Shown here: piece after piece, positions 19,087 to 27,959 of the stretch
How positions within the stretch are numbered: position 1 is the first letter of the stretch
Layout: each line of letters opens with the position of its first letter
Origin: G963665815 sp942492065
Lineage (GTDB): Bacteria; Cloacimonadota; Cloacimonadia; Cloacimonadales; JAIOQZ01
Direction: 5' to 3'
Assembly (NCBI GenBank): GCA_942492065.1
Contig: CALODV010000020.1
Location: 310,001-374,000, forward strand
Length of the DNA: 64,000 nt
Program-made: the position numbers and the translations under genes
The notes under the pieces: model-generated
Databases searched by the model: none
Told to the model about the DNA's origin: nothing
Seen by the model: only the letters and a program-made list of their open reading frames with translations

Positions 19087-20076
19087 TTATACAGACATTA
19101 AAAGTACAAGGATTGAAGTATTAACAATATCATCTATTGAACATCCTCGTGAAAGGTCACATATTGGTGCTGCCAGACCTTGGATAACAGGCCCTATAGC
19201 TTCTGCTCCTGCAAATCTCTGAACCAATTTGTAACCGATATTTCCTGCTTGCAGATCAGGGAATACAAGTACATTGGCTTGACCTGCAACATTGCTTCCC
19301 GGAGCCTTTGAAGCTGCAACTTTCGGAACAACAGCAGCATCAAGTTGAAGCTCTCCGTCAAAATCGAAGTCTACATCTTTATCTTTAAGTATTTTCACAG
19401 TATTTCTTACTTTCTGTACAAGCTCGTGATCAGCTGAACCTTTTGTGGAGAATGAGAGAAGAGCGACTTTCGGGTCATCACCAATAAGTTTTCTTCTTAC
19501 TTCTGCTGTTGAAACAGCTATATCTGCCAGTTGATTTGCATCAGGTTGAGGAACGACAGCACAATCTGCAAAAAGAAATACACGATCAGATCCCATGAAA
19601 TCTTTTACAACCATAATGAATGAACTTGAAACAGTCTTGAGTCCCGTTTTAACACCTACAACCTGCAATGCTGATCTTAGTACATCAGCTGTTGTGTTAG
19701 CAGCGCCGGCAACCATACCGGAAGCATGATTAAACTGCACAAGCAATGCACCAAAATAAAGTGGATTTTTCACAGCAGCTTCAGCCTGTTCTCTTGTGAT
19801 TCCTTTTTTTTCTCTTTTCTTGAAAAAGAAATCAACAAATTCGGGGAGCAGTTCAGAATGTTCAGGATCAATTATTTCAGCTCCGGAAATATTTATTCCC
19901 AGTTCTTCGCATTTTTCCTTAATCTGAGTTTCATCTCCCACAAGGATTACATCAGAGATATCTTCTTTTAGAATAATCTCGGTAGCTTTCAACATCCTTT
20001 CATCTCTTGTTTCCGGTAAAACTACTTTTCCTCTTACAAGCTTAGCTTTTTCTTTAAGGTTATTTATAATATCCAT
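19087..20076 (-). CDS. pta: phosphate acetyltransferase (PTA/PTB family)
   Basis: A 329-residue enzyme of the short Pta type, without the N-terminal regulatory domains of the 700-residue E. coli form. It interconverts acetyl-CoA and acetyl phosphate, the step before acetate kinase in fermentative ATP production. Conserved stretches include LPETRDERMLKA, GMVAGAANTTADVLRSALQ, VFLFADCAVVPQPDANQLADIA and SKAPGSNVAGQANVLVFPDL. No acetate kinase gene is next to it. It is separated from glyS by two bases. Confidence 0.92.
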   Translation of the reverse strand: MDIINNLKEKAKLVRGKVVLPETRDERMLKATEIILKEDISDVILVGDETQIKEKCEELGINISGAEIIDPEHSELLPEFVDFFFKKREKKGITREQAEAAVKNPLYFGALLVQFNHASGMVAGAANTTADVLRSALQVVGVKTGLKTVSSSFIMVVKDFMGSDRVFLFADCAVVPQPDANQLADIAVSTAEVRRKLIGDDPKVALLSFSTKGSADHELVQKVRNTVKILKDKDVDFDFDGELQLDAAVVPKVAASKAPGSNVAGQANVLVFPDLQAGNIGYKLVQRFAGAEAIGPVIQGLAAPICDLSRGCSIDDIVNTSILVLLMSV

Positions 20077-20078
20077 CT

Positions 20079-22166
20079 TTATTCTCCTTCGATTACAATT
20101 TTTGTTATATCTGCGAAATCCATGAATAAATCAACAATAAGTTTCAGCAGAACATATCTGTTGTTTTTGAGCTTTTCATCTTCTGCGTTAACCAGAACTT
20201 CATCAAAAAATCTGTGAATAGAGCTGTTTAAGGTAATCAGAGTCTGAACAACAAGCTCATAATCTCGATTTTCCAGCTGTTTCTGCACAAGCTTTTCAAC
20301 TTTCTGATATTCAGAGAATAATAAGGTTTCAGCTTCTTCTAAAAATAAATCTCTGTCAACCTTTTCAAATACTTTTACTTTAGAAATAATATTTGCTGCT
20401 CGTTTGTAGCCTGATACCAGACTGTCAAATTCGTCTGTACCCTTTATATTCTGCAGAACTTCCGACTTAAGAATTATCTCATGTATATTAATGTCAGCAT
20501 CGATCAGCACGCTATCCACTACATCATAATCAAAATTAACGGATTTGAGGTACCACTCTACCCGTTGTTTGAAATAATTTACAATGAAGTCAAGGTGTTT
20601 GGGATCAAACTTTGCGCCAAGCGTGGAAATTGAATTTTTAATGAAATCTATAAGATTAATATCAAATTTGCGATCAGCAATGATTCTCACAACACCGTTT
20701 GCTGCTCTTCTCAAAGCGAATGGATCTTTTGAACCGGTAGGGAGCATTCCAACTCCGATAATACCGCATATTGTATCCATTTTATCAGATAAGGCTACTA
20801 TTGCTCCTGCCAGAGTAACCGGAAGTTCACTTTTTTCACCAACAGGCATGTAGTGATCATTTATTGCATCGGCAGTTGTTTTGTTCTCCCCTGTTTCAAG
20901 AGCATAAACCTGCCCCATATATCCCTGAAGCTTTGTGAAAGCTTTTTCGCTAAGCATTTCGGTAACCAGATCAGCCTTGCACAGTAGAGATGCTCTGATT
21001 GCAGATTCTCCATTCGGATTTTCTATGCACAGCTCTTTAACCAGATACTCCGCATTCTGCTTAATTCGCTCAGACTTCTCACTCAATGTCCCAAGATCTT
21101 TCTGGAAAACCACTTCATTTAGTCTTTCTGCATGTTCGGAAAGAGGTTTCTTTATATCTTCCTGATAATAGAAAAGTGCATCTTCCAGTCGGGCATCAAC
21201 AACTTTTTCGTTGCCTCGACGAATCGTGTCAGCAAATTCAGGGTTACCATTAGACACAAAAATGAACTGATCTGTCAATTTTCCGTTTTCATCTACAACT
21301 GTGAAGTACTTCTGATGGTATGATAATGTCAGACGGATAATTTCCTGTGGAAGGTCTGTATATTTACTGTCATATCGAGCGAGTATGGCAGTAGGAAATT
21401 CAACAAGGTCTGTAACGGTATCCAGTAAAGCAGGATCTTCAATAATTTTTATCGATTCCTCTTTACAAATTGCATCTATTTGGTTTCTGATAATCTTCTT
21501 TCTTTCTTCTCTGTCGGCAATAACTTCTACCGTTTTTAAATCACTCAGATAGCTGTCTACAGAATTAATCATAACAGGATTTGGTATTCTACGGAACCTG
21601 GTTCCGAATGATTCCCGATCAGCTTTCAACCCGTTATATTCATAATCTACAATTTCTTCATTCAAGAGAAGGACAATCCATCTGACAGGACGGGCAAAAT
21701 AAAATTTTTCAGAGCTCCATTTCATTGATTTAGGGAACTGGAAGCTGTTCATCATATCAGTTACAGTACTTTTGATAATATCTTCAGCAGATAAACCACC
21801 GGATTCTACAACAACGCTTAGGTATTCACCTTTATCCGTTTTCTTGATTTTCACATCATCTTCGGATGCACCGGCACTTCTTAAAAAGCCCTGACCGGCT
21901 TTCGTAAGGTTACCTTCGGAATCATAAGCAGCTTTCACTGCAGGTCCAACCCGTTCTTTTACTATTTTTTCCTGTACCATCTGAAGATTTCTGAAAAGGA
22001 CAGAGAATCTTCTTGGCGTAGAACATATTTCTACTTTATCAAATTTCAGTTTGTTTTTCTTAAAGCTGTTTTCCAGTGCTTTTTTTACATGATTCACTGC
22101 TGCAGATATAAATCCTGCAGGAATCTCTTCTACTCCGAGTTCAAGTAAAAAATCCTTATAATCCAA
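20079..22166 (-). CDS. glyS: glycyl-tRNA synthetase beta subunit
   Basis: A 695-residue protein of the bacterial alpha2beta2 GlyRS type: N-terminal LLELGVEEIPAGFI, the FPKSMKWSSEKFYFARPVRW block, an HD-like middle part (DPFALRRAANGVVRI) and a C-terminal tRNA-binding domain. The start is a TTG at 22166, 4 nt after GGAGG; the nearby ATG is out of frame and ends at once, so the TTG is the only good choice. The alpha subunit gene (glyQ), normally adjacent, is not in the window on either side. It heads the operon running to lipM. Confidence 0.93.
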   Translation of the reverse strand: MDYKDFLLELGVEEIPAGFISAAVNHVKKALENSFKKNKLKFDKVEICSTPRRFSVLFRNLQMVQEKIVKERVGPAVKAAYDSEGNLTKAGQGFLRSAGASEDDVKIKKTDKGEYLSVVVESGGLSAEDIIKSTVTDMMNSFQFPKSMKWSSEKFYFARPVRWIVLLLNEEIVDYEYNGLKADRESFGTRFRRIPNPVMINSVDSYLSDLKTVEVIADREERKKIIRNQIDAICKEESIKIIEDPALLDTVTDLVEFPTAILARYDSKYTDLPQEIIRLTLSYHQKYFTVVDENGKLTDQFIFVSNGNPEFADTIRRGNEKVVDARLEDALFYYQEDIKKPLSEHAERLNEVVFQKDLGTLSEKSERIKQNAEYLVKELCIENPNGESAIRASLLCKADLVTEMLSEKAFTKLQGYMGQVYALETGENKTTADAINDHYMPVGEKSELPVTLAGAIVALSDKMDTICGIIGVGMLPTGSKDPFALRRAANGVVRIIADRKFDINLIDFIKNSISTLGAKFDPKHLDFIVNYFKQRVEWYLKSVNFDYDVVDSVLIDADINIHEIILKSEVLQNIKGTDEFDSLVSGYKRAANIISKVKVFEKVDRDLFLEEAETLLFSEYQKVEKLVQKQLENRDYELVVQTLITLNSSIHRFFDEVLVNAEDEKLKNNRYVLLKLIVDLFMDFADITKIVIEGE

Positions 22167-22200
22167 AATTCCTCCGGAATCTCATAGTTTTTTATTATTC

Positions 22201-22229
22201 TGCTTAGACTTTTACATCTGATTTGTCAA
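22201..22229 (-). promoter_or_regulatory. candidate promoter of the glyS operon
   Basis: On the minus strand there is a perfect TTGACA (22229-22224), a 17-nt spacer and TAAGCA (22206-22201), 35 nt before the TTG start of glyS. It lies between the terminator of the upstream unit and glyS, which supports an independent transcript. Confidence 0.45.
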
Positions 22230-22300
22230 AGACGCTATTTGCAGTTTTTATGTCCATATTTTTCTGACAATAAACCGAATAAATTTTCCGCAAAACAAAA

Positions 22301-22324
22301 AAGCCTGCAAAAAATTACAGGCTT
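22301..22324 (-). terminator. intrinsic terminator after the PTS-PorV unit
   Basis: AAGCCTG and CAGGCTT pair around an AT-rich 10-nt loop; the minus-strand continuation is TTTTGTTTTG. It is 34 nt after the stop of the PorV-like gene. Confidence 0.7.
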
Positions 22325-22357
22325 GTAGTTTATATTTTAAAATGATAAAAAACGGTA

Positions 22358-23299
22358 TTAGAAATAGTAGACAATCCCCAGCTGGTTTCTGACACCAAGA
22401 TCTCCCTGTGAAACGAAAGAATAATCAAATCTGTATTTCTTCCAGTTAACACCAAAACCTGTTGTAAAACCACTGAGAATCCCATCACCTCCGGCTTCCC
22501 AATCACCGGCACGACTATCGTATCCACCTCGAATGTATAATCTGTCCTTATAATTCCCTTCAACTCCGACATTGAGGAATATTTCGCCGTTAGACGGCTT
22601 ATTGATATCTGCATTAATCAACATAAATTCTCTTGCCTTAATGGAAACACCGGCTGTGATAGTTGTAGGCAGACCTTCATCATACTCAGATTCGGTGAAG
22701 TATGTAAGCTGCTTACCCAAATTCTTCACAGCTATACCTACCTTAATGTTTTCATTAGTAGTCTGGTGAAGTAAACCAATATCAAGAGCAATTGCACTTG
22801 CAGATTTGTCATCGATGGATTCATGCAAAAATTTTCCACTGAAACCAAGTCTGATTGCGTCACTGACTTTGTATCCAAGACCAAAACCAACAAGAACATC
22901 AGATGAACCGAATGTTCCATGGGTTCCGGTATAAATACCTGTATCGCTTTCAGTAGTTTTTTCAATATCTCCGATTGTCAAAAATTGTGAAAAAATTGCT
23001 GCAGTCAGTCTATCTTTTACCGGTCTGACATATGTAACAACTCCACCATGATCACCCATGAGATAGTTGCAGTATGCGGTAGAGACGATCTCCTTCTCAA
23101 TCTGAGAAATACCGGCAATATTAAAAAAAACAGCATCTGCATCATCTGCAGCACCAGTAAGTGCATTACCCATTGCAGAAGAGCGTGTAGCAAAATTTAT
23201 CTTATAAAAGTTAAAACCATTAGTTCCTGCATCATCATGAATAGAGAACAATGATGAGACAAACAATATTATTGCACATGTCAAAATGGCATTTTTCAT
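22358..23299 (-). CDS. PorV/PorQ-family outer-membrane barrel protein (second copy)
   Basis: The ATG at 23299 is chosen because AAGGAAG precedes it and the signal peptide (MKNAILTCAIILFVSSLFS) starts there, giving 313 residues instead of 329. The N-terminal FATRSSAMGNALTGAADDADAVFFN block is the PorV/PorQ signature (compare ARAIGMGEAYVAVSDD in the copy near 6 kb), followed by barrel strands and a terminal aromatic strand (FRYDYSF, GIVYYF). It overlaps the PTS EIIA gene by ATGA. Likely an outer-membrane partner of type IX-like export or a FadL-like pore; the PTS pairing does not clarify this. Confidence 0.7.
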   Translation of the reverse strand: MKNAILTCAIILFVSSLFSIHDDAGTNGFNFYKINFATRSSAMGNALTGAADDADAVFFNIAGISQIEKEIVSTAYCNYLMGDHGGVVTYVRPVKDRLTAAIFSQFLTIGDIEKTTESDTGIYTGTHGTFGSSDVLVGFGLGYKVSDAIRLGFSGKFLHESIDDKSASAIALDIGLLHQTTNENIKVGIAVKNLGKQLTYFTESEYDEGLPTTITAGVSIKAREFMLINADINKPSNGEIFLNVGVEGNYKDRLYIRGGYDSRAGDWEAGGDGILSGFTTGFGVNWKKYRFDYSFVSQGDLGVRNQLGIVYYF

Positions 23300-23739
23300 A
23301 TTTTTACTTCCTTTAATAAGTCGAATATAGCATTCACAGATACACACTGCTTCAGCCTGTCATGATTAACCTTATTTGCTACAAATCCGGAAACCGCTCC
23401 AAGAGCTCTCATATATTCCTTTTTGTTTTCCTTGGGTATAGCAAACATGAAAATCAAATCAACACCTTCTTCGTCAAGAGAATCAAAGTCAATCATATTG
23501 TCAAGAATATATACCGCACACTTTAATTCGCTTATTGAGCTTGACCTTGCATGTGGTATTCCAATATTTCTGCCCAGTCCTGTAGACATTGTATTCTCTC
23601 TATCCAGAATTAACGAATAAAAGTGTTCAAAATCACTAATAAACCCCTTCTCAGCAAACATGGCAGCCATGGATTGTAAACATTCCTGTTTGGATCCCAT
23701 ATCTACAATTTTAATGAGTTCTATATCAAAAACTGACAT
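23296..23739 (-). CDS. PTS EIIA domain protein (fructose/nitrogen-regulatory type)
   Basis: A 147-residue stand-alone EIIA of the fructose-mannitol/PtsN family. The phosphoryl-accepting histidine is His63 in NIGIPHARS, preceded by the usual STGLGR. No EIIB, EIIC, HPr or EI gene is nearby, so a regulatory role (as in PtsN) is more likely than sugar uptake. The stop overlaps the start of the PorV-like gene (ATGA), and a good promoter lies just upstream, making a two-gene operon. Confidence 0.85.
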   Translation of the reverse strand: MSVFDIELIKIVDMGSKQECLQSMAAMFAEKGFISDFEHFYSLILDRENTMSTGLGRNIGIPHARSSSISELKCAVYILDNMIDFDSLDEEGVDLIFMFAIPKENKKEYMRALGAVSGFVANKVNHDRLKQCVSVNAIFDLLKEVKI

Positions 23740-23767
23740 TACACTCCTCTATTACTAATTTCCTGCT

Positions 23768-23796
23768 TTTATACGTTTTTGCTCAAATAATGTAAA
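23768..23796 (-). promoter_or_regulatory. sigma70-like promoter of the PTS-PorV unit
   Basis: TTTACA (23796-23791), exact 17-nt spacer, TATAAA (23773-23768) on the minus strand, 28 nt before the ATG at 23739. Both hexamers are one base or so from consensus. Confidence 0.6.
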
Positions 23797-23858
23797 GTTT
23801 TTTTCAGGATATTTTTGATGTCTGCAGCATCAATGAGAATTACAGACTCTATTTAAAT

Positions 23859-23886
23859 TTGACAGATTTATTATATCGTGTAAATT
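23859..23886 (+). promoter_or_regulatory. promoter placed for a leaderless transcript
   Basis: TTGACA (23859-23864), 16 nt, TAAATT (23881-23886). The predicted transcript start, 6-7 nt further, falls on the A of the ATG at 23893. No SD precedes that ATG, which fits a leaderless mRNA. A competing TATATC at 23872 has no -35 partner and would leave at most a leader of about 9 nt without SD. Confidence 0.45.
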
Positions 23887-23892
23887 TTATTT

Positions 23893-24519
23893 ATGAAAAA
23901 GATTTTAGTTCTATTATTTGTAACGCTGCTATCATGCCTTTTTGCTGAGAACAGTTCTGAGTTTATCAGAAAACATGCATTGTCTGCTGCACAAAATATA
24001 AGCAGGAGAATCACAGATGAAACTGTTATTGCCGTAAATATTGATGACAATACTGATAATCACTTGTTCTCCGCAACACTGATTGATAATCTTTTAAAAA
24101 GTGAGAACATCCATATTACTGACATTGATAACAGGAGAAAACTTTTTAAAGAAGCAGTAAAACAGCATGGTAGATTCCATGATGAAGATAAGAATGAGAT
24201 ACGCTTTAAGAATCCTGAACTTATGATTTTAGGTTCGATTAAAACCGACACTGAAGTAAAGTTTTTCAAGAAGAAGCATGTTCTCACTATTAATTTAAAT
24301 GTTGACGAAATCCACACGAATATCACACTGCATAAAATTGCTGAAAAACACTATTTCAAAGAATCGGTATCTTATGTTATCTTAATAACAGCAATGGTGT
24401 TGCTGACCGTGGTTTTAGTTATATTTAATTCAATGACAAAAGGTTATTTCAGCAGAATACTGACCGGACTGTATATTTTATTTGTTATTGCAGTTATTTT
24501 ATGGTATTTTCTGATTTAA
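23893..24519 (+). CDS. exported membrane protein, possibly CsgG/LpoB-like; first gene of the FHA unit
   Basis: A 208-residue protein: signal peptide or signal anchor (about 1-18), a soluble region of about 130 residues, and two membrane helices at the C-terminus (about 155-177 and 188-207). The soluble part reads like a small alpha/beta domain: AVNIDD, then LIDNLLKSENIHITDIDNRRKL, then ELMILGSIKTD. That order resembles CsgG/LpoB-type domains (short strand, effector search, the invariant R before the helix, and a GSI strand), but the match is weak. It begins an operon with an FHA protein 10 nt downstream. No SD; see the leaderless-promoter entry. Confidence 0.55.
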   Translation: MKKILVLLFVTLLSCLFAENSSEFIRKHALSAAQNISRRITDETVIAVNIDDNTDNHLFSATLIDNLLKSENIHITDIDNRRKLFKEAVKQHGRFHDEDKNEIRFKNPELMILGSIKTDTEVKFFKKKHVLTINLNVDEIHTNITLHKIAEKHYFKESVSYVILITAMVLLTVVLVIFNSMTKGYFSRILTGLYILFVIAVILWYFLI

Positions 24520-24529
24520 AGGAGTCATT

Positions 24530-26698
24530 ATGCAGAAATTATTTCTGAAATTATCTGAACTCAAAAGTATTGCGAAGAAAGAAGTGAATAATCACGTAAA
24601 AAACTGGGATTCTTCTCAGAAAGTGATAAACAAACTCATTGGAACTTCTGCCACAAACAAAGACTGGTTTCAAGAAGCATCTCAGCAATACACATTATCC
24701 AGAAAAGCAAATGGTACACGCAAAATAGACTATCTTGTAAATGCACTTTTCAATGCTTACAAATGCTACTACAGAATGGAATATAGCAGGTTTAATGATA
24801 ATAGAGTAATAGATCTTAAATCAAAGCTCGAAAAGTCATATCTTAATTCAGCATTAAATTATATTGATGACATAATCAAAGCTGAAAATGATATTTCCGA
24901 AAACATCCGCTTCCTTAACGAATCTATTGCTCTTATTTCCGAACAAAACCCGTCAATGGGTGCATCTTATAAGAAAATCCTCAGAAGATTCAGAACAGTT
25001 GCAGAAGTTACACAAAGTATCATCAAGCTGTGTGCAGAACCTATAGAAGATTTTGATGAAGAAAAGTCTGTTAAGATCAGAAATTCATTTCTTATGATTG
25101 AAGAGGATCTGAAGAAAGCTCAGGATAGCAGGAATGATCTGATGGTTGTTCTGCGTAATAAGATGGAGGATCTTTACAATTACTATAACGAATTGACAGA
25201 ATTTGAGAAGGCAAAAGATAGGCCATCAATAGTCAAACTGACAAAACTCTATCAACAGTTTGAAAAATATTTCATTAACTGGAAACCATTCATTTATTCA
25301 AAGAAATATAAAAAACTCGCTGACTCCAAACAACAGTATTCACAATACCTTCATTTCATTAACAGACAGTATCCTGCTCTCAAAAAAGATTACGACTATT
25401 GTTCTTATCCAAGAACGAATTACGACGAAAACAGAATACTGAATAGTTTTAATATTGCTGTGCAGAACAAGGAACTGAGTCAACTCAATTTTAAAGAAGT
25501 TTCTGACCTGAAACCAGGCATTGATGACATGCTGGAATTATTCAGAAAAATACTGAACAGTGTTTACAAGAATGATCTTCTGCAATATTATGAGCTATTC
25601 AATAACATAATCAACTCACCTGTTTCCAGTGTTAAGATAAAAGAGCTGATTAGGTTTGAGAAGCATCTGGAAGAAACTATAAACGGGAAAAGTAATGCAG
25701 AATATTTTGCTTCCAAACTTACCAATATGAAACAGCAAGTACATGACGATCTTTACGAACTTCTTAATTCCCTGGTACAGAACACTCTGGAAAAAGCAGA
25801 CAACCATAATGAAATCAAGAAGAACATGGACGATATTATCAAGTATTTCATGGAAATAGGAGACATTGACAAGATCGAAGAAGTACAGACGATAAAGAAG
25901 AATGTTATTGCGGCAATCCATGATATGCAGATTATCCTTCAACAGTTGGAATCCTCAGAAACAAAACCCAAGAAAGCTCAGTTGATGAAGTTAAAACAAA
26001 GCTATAATTCTGCTCTGGAAAAATCTCGGGATATTTATTGTACTATTATTGAGAATCTGTCATCCAGAATTAATAAGTATATTAAAAAGGACTCAACAGA
26101 GTCTATTGATGACAGACATGCAAGACTTGTTGTAATGGATAAGTTCAGTCTGAAAAACTATGTAATTTTCATTCAGAATGATGTCACTTTTGGAAGGCAC
26201 GAAGATAACGATATTATCCTTAAGTGTGACTGGGTATCGGAAAAACACATGAAAATATCTCAGAAGAATCTGAAAATTTGCGATCTTAACAGTACAAACG
26301 GTACTTTTGCTGATGGAAAAAAAATAACAGGATCCTTATCAGTTAAAGACGTCAGCACATTTGACATTTCCGGAGTTTTCCACTTCTCAATCCGTATGAT
26401 AAATCAGACATGTAATTTCAAGCTCCAGCATATTGACAGTACACAGTATCTCTCTGATGAAGATAATAGAGATTTTATCAATTCTCTTCTAAATACAGAG
26501 TTTATTCTTCTGGGAAAAGATGGAGTCTGTAACATTAATACTGTAACCGGAAACATTGAAAATATTGCTGGAGTGAACACATTCATTATCAGTGCTGAGA
26601 AAGGAAAGTTCCACTACAGCTCATCTGCCAAAGTCCAGGCAGAACTGATTACTGACTCAAAAAATCTTTCAGAAAGGTATACATTCAATCTGACATGA
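24530..26698 (+). CDS. large helical protein with a C-terminal FHA domain
   Basis: A 722-residue protein without signal peptide or membrane helix. Residues 1 to about 530 are almost entirely predicted helix and coiled coil, rich in Lys, Asn and Ser. A forkhead-associated domain follows at about 540-620, with the phosphothreonine-binding motifs FGRHEDND (about 554), SEKHMKIS and STNGTFADG (about 587-595). About 100 further residues form a beta-rich tail. FHA domains read phosphothreonine made by Ser/Thr kinases; none is in the window. The gene is preceded by AAAGGAG and overlaps the next gene by ATGA. No known family was recognised for the helical part. Confidence 0.7.
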   Translation: MQKLFLKLSELKSIAKKEVNNHVKNWDSSQKVINKLIGTSATNKDWFQEASQQYTLSRKANGTRKIDYLVNALFNAYKCYYRMEYSRFNDNRVIDLKSKLEKSYLNSALNYIDDIIKAENDISENIRFLNESIALISEQNPSMGASYKKILRRFRTVAEVTQSIIKLCAEPIEDFDEEKSVKIRNSFLMIEEDLKKAQDSRNDLMVVLRNKMEDLYNYYNELTEFEKAKDRPSIVKLTKLYQQFEKYFINWKPFIYSKKYKKLADSKQQYSQYLHFINRQYPALKKDYDYCSYPRTNYDENRILNSFNIAVQNKELSQLNFKEVSDLKPGIDDMLELFRKILNSVYKNDLLQYYELFNNIINSPVSSVKIKELIRFEKHLEETINGKSNAEYFASKLTNMKQQVHDDLYELLNSLVQNTLEKADNHNEIKKNMDDIIKYFMEIGDIDKIEEVQTIKKNVIAAIHDMQIILQQLESSETKPKKAQLMKLKQSYNSALEKSRDIYCTIIENLSSRINKYIKKDSTESIDDRHARLVVMDKFSLKNYVIFIQNDVTFGRHEDNDIILKCDWVSEKHMKISQKNLKICDLNSTNGTFADGKKITGSLSVKDVSTFDISGVFHFSIRMINQTCNFKLQHIDSTQYLSDEDNRDFINSLLNTEFILLGKDGVCNINTVTGNIENIAGVNTFIISAEKGKFHYSSSAKVQAELITDSKNLSERYTFNLT

Positions 26699-27882
26699 TA
26701 AAAATCAGAACACTTTTACTACTGGCCTTGTTAATCTCAATAAATCTGAGTGCTGCAGACAGGTTTTCGAGAGTTTCAACAAACCCCCGAAGGGCTGAGA
26801 TGAAACTCCGTGAAGATATAGTAGAACATTTTAAAATTCAAAGGCTGAAGACTCTCGAGAAACAACCAATAATGCAGCAAGCGGAGTCTGGCTATAATTT
26901 CATCTACACATCTGATATACCAGACAGCCTAATTTCAATTACAAAAGATAATGACAAAGAGAGCTACACGGCAAGCACTTCTACCATCTCTTTCTTCCGT
27001 ATTAACATCTACGTGGAGTCAGAGAAATACTACAGGGCAGCACTCGAAAAGCTTAAGATTGCTGAAAATGCTGATAGGGATCGTAATTACTATAAGAGTC
27101 TGCTTAGTTACATCAGTGCTCTTGATCTGTCTTTAACATCATTTCATCAGAATGCAGATAGTGTAGTCAAAGTTTCACTGGCAGAAATCAGTTCAATTAT
27201 GGAATCTAACAGACTTATCGCTCCTGAAGGAAAATTAACTTTTACGGAACCTGAACAGTCTGTGCAGTTCAGAATATATTTTGCTGCTGAACCAGAATTC
27301 TCTCTTGCAGGTATACCACTTGAAATATCACATAACGATAAGAAAATTCGAAAATTTACTGATAAGGATGGATATATTACAATAAACCCTGCAATCCCAA
27401 ACGGAGAAACAAGATTCCACTATAAATCTTTCCTTACCTGGCGAATACTCAATAAATTGAATCTCCACCAGAGAAGCATAATCACAAACATCATCTCCAG
27501 TTTCTGCAAAACATCGAAGAACTCTTTCAGGATTGTATTGCTTGGTGAACGCAAATTATTCATAAAGAACAATATACACTCAGAATTCTCCGATTTACTT
27601 ACAGATATGGGCTATACAATTGTCAGTGGTGAAACTGAAGCAGATTATGTCTTTGATATGAGGTTTGTCACTATTGAGAAGGGTGCAGGACAATACGGCA
27701 GTTTTTATGCTCTTGTTTTTGCAGAAGCAGAAGTTACGGATATCAATGGAAAAACAATAACAAAGTGGCATTCCAGGAAATACGAACGTTACTCTGAAAA
27801 ATCTGAAGATGATGCTGTAGAAAAAACGTATCAGCCGGCAATAAAGAGTTTAAAATATAATATTTCAAGCAATGCTAATTAA
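26695..27882 (+). CDS. secreted LPP20-like protein, last gene of the FHA unit
   Basis: A 395-residue exported protein with signal peptide (about 1-20). Visible parts: a region with helix repeats about residues 105-165 (KYYRAALEKLKIAENADRDRN), an Ig- or transthyretin-like segment with SLAGIPLEISHNDKK and a GYITINP strand, and a C-terminal domain (about 275-395) with IVLLGERKLF, a DLLTDMGYTIVSG helix-strand and DYVFDMRF. The last domain looks like the CsgG/LPP20-type fold found in outer-membrane-associated proteins. There is no lipobox. It overlaps the FHA gene by ATGA and ends the operon at a bidirectional terminator. Function unknown. Confidence 0.6.
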   Translation: MIKIRTLLLLALLISINLSAADRFSRVSTNPRRAEMKLREDIVEHFKIQRLKTLEKQPIMQQAESGYNFIYTSDIPDSLISITKDNDKESYTASTSTISFFRINIYVESEKYYRAALEKLKIAENADRDRNYYKSLLSYISALDLSLTSFHQNADSVVKVSLAEISSIMESNRLIAPEGKLTFTEPEQSVQFRIYFAAEPEFSLAGIPLEISHNDKKIRKFTDKDGYITINPAIPNGETRFHYKSFLTWRILNKLNLHQRSIITNIISSFCKTSKNSFRIVLLGERKLFIKNNIHSEFSDLLTDMGYTIVSGETEADYVFDMRFVTIEKGAGQYGSFYALVFAEAEVTDINGKTITKWHSRKYERYSEKSEDDAVEKTYQPAIKSLKYNISSNAN

Positions 27883-27906
27883 TAGCATAAGAAGTCCGGT
27901 TAAATA

Positions 27907-27936
27907 GAAAAGGACTACTTAATAGCAGTCCTTTTC
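27907..27936. terminator. bidirectional intrinsic terminator between convergent genes
   Basis: GAAAAGGACT and AGTCCTTTTC form a perfect 10-bp stem with a 10-nt loop. The A-tract on one arm and T-tract on the other allow it to act for the FHA unit (plus) and for nrdG (minus). Confidence 0.75.
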
Positions 27937-27959
27937 AATATATACTATGTTGATTCGGT

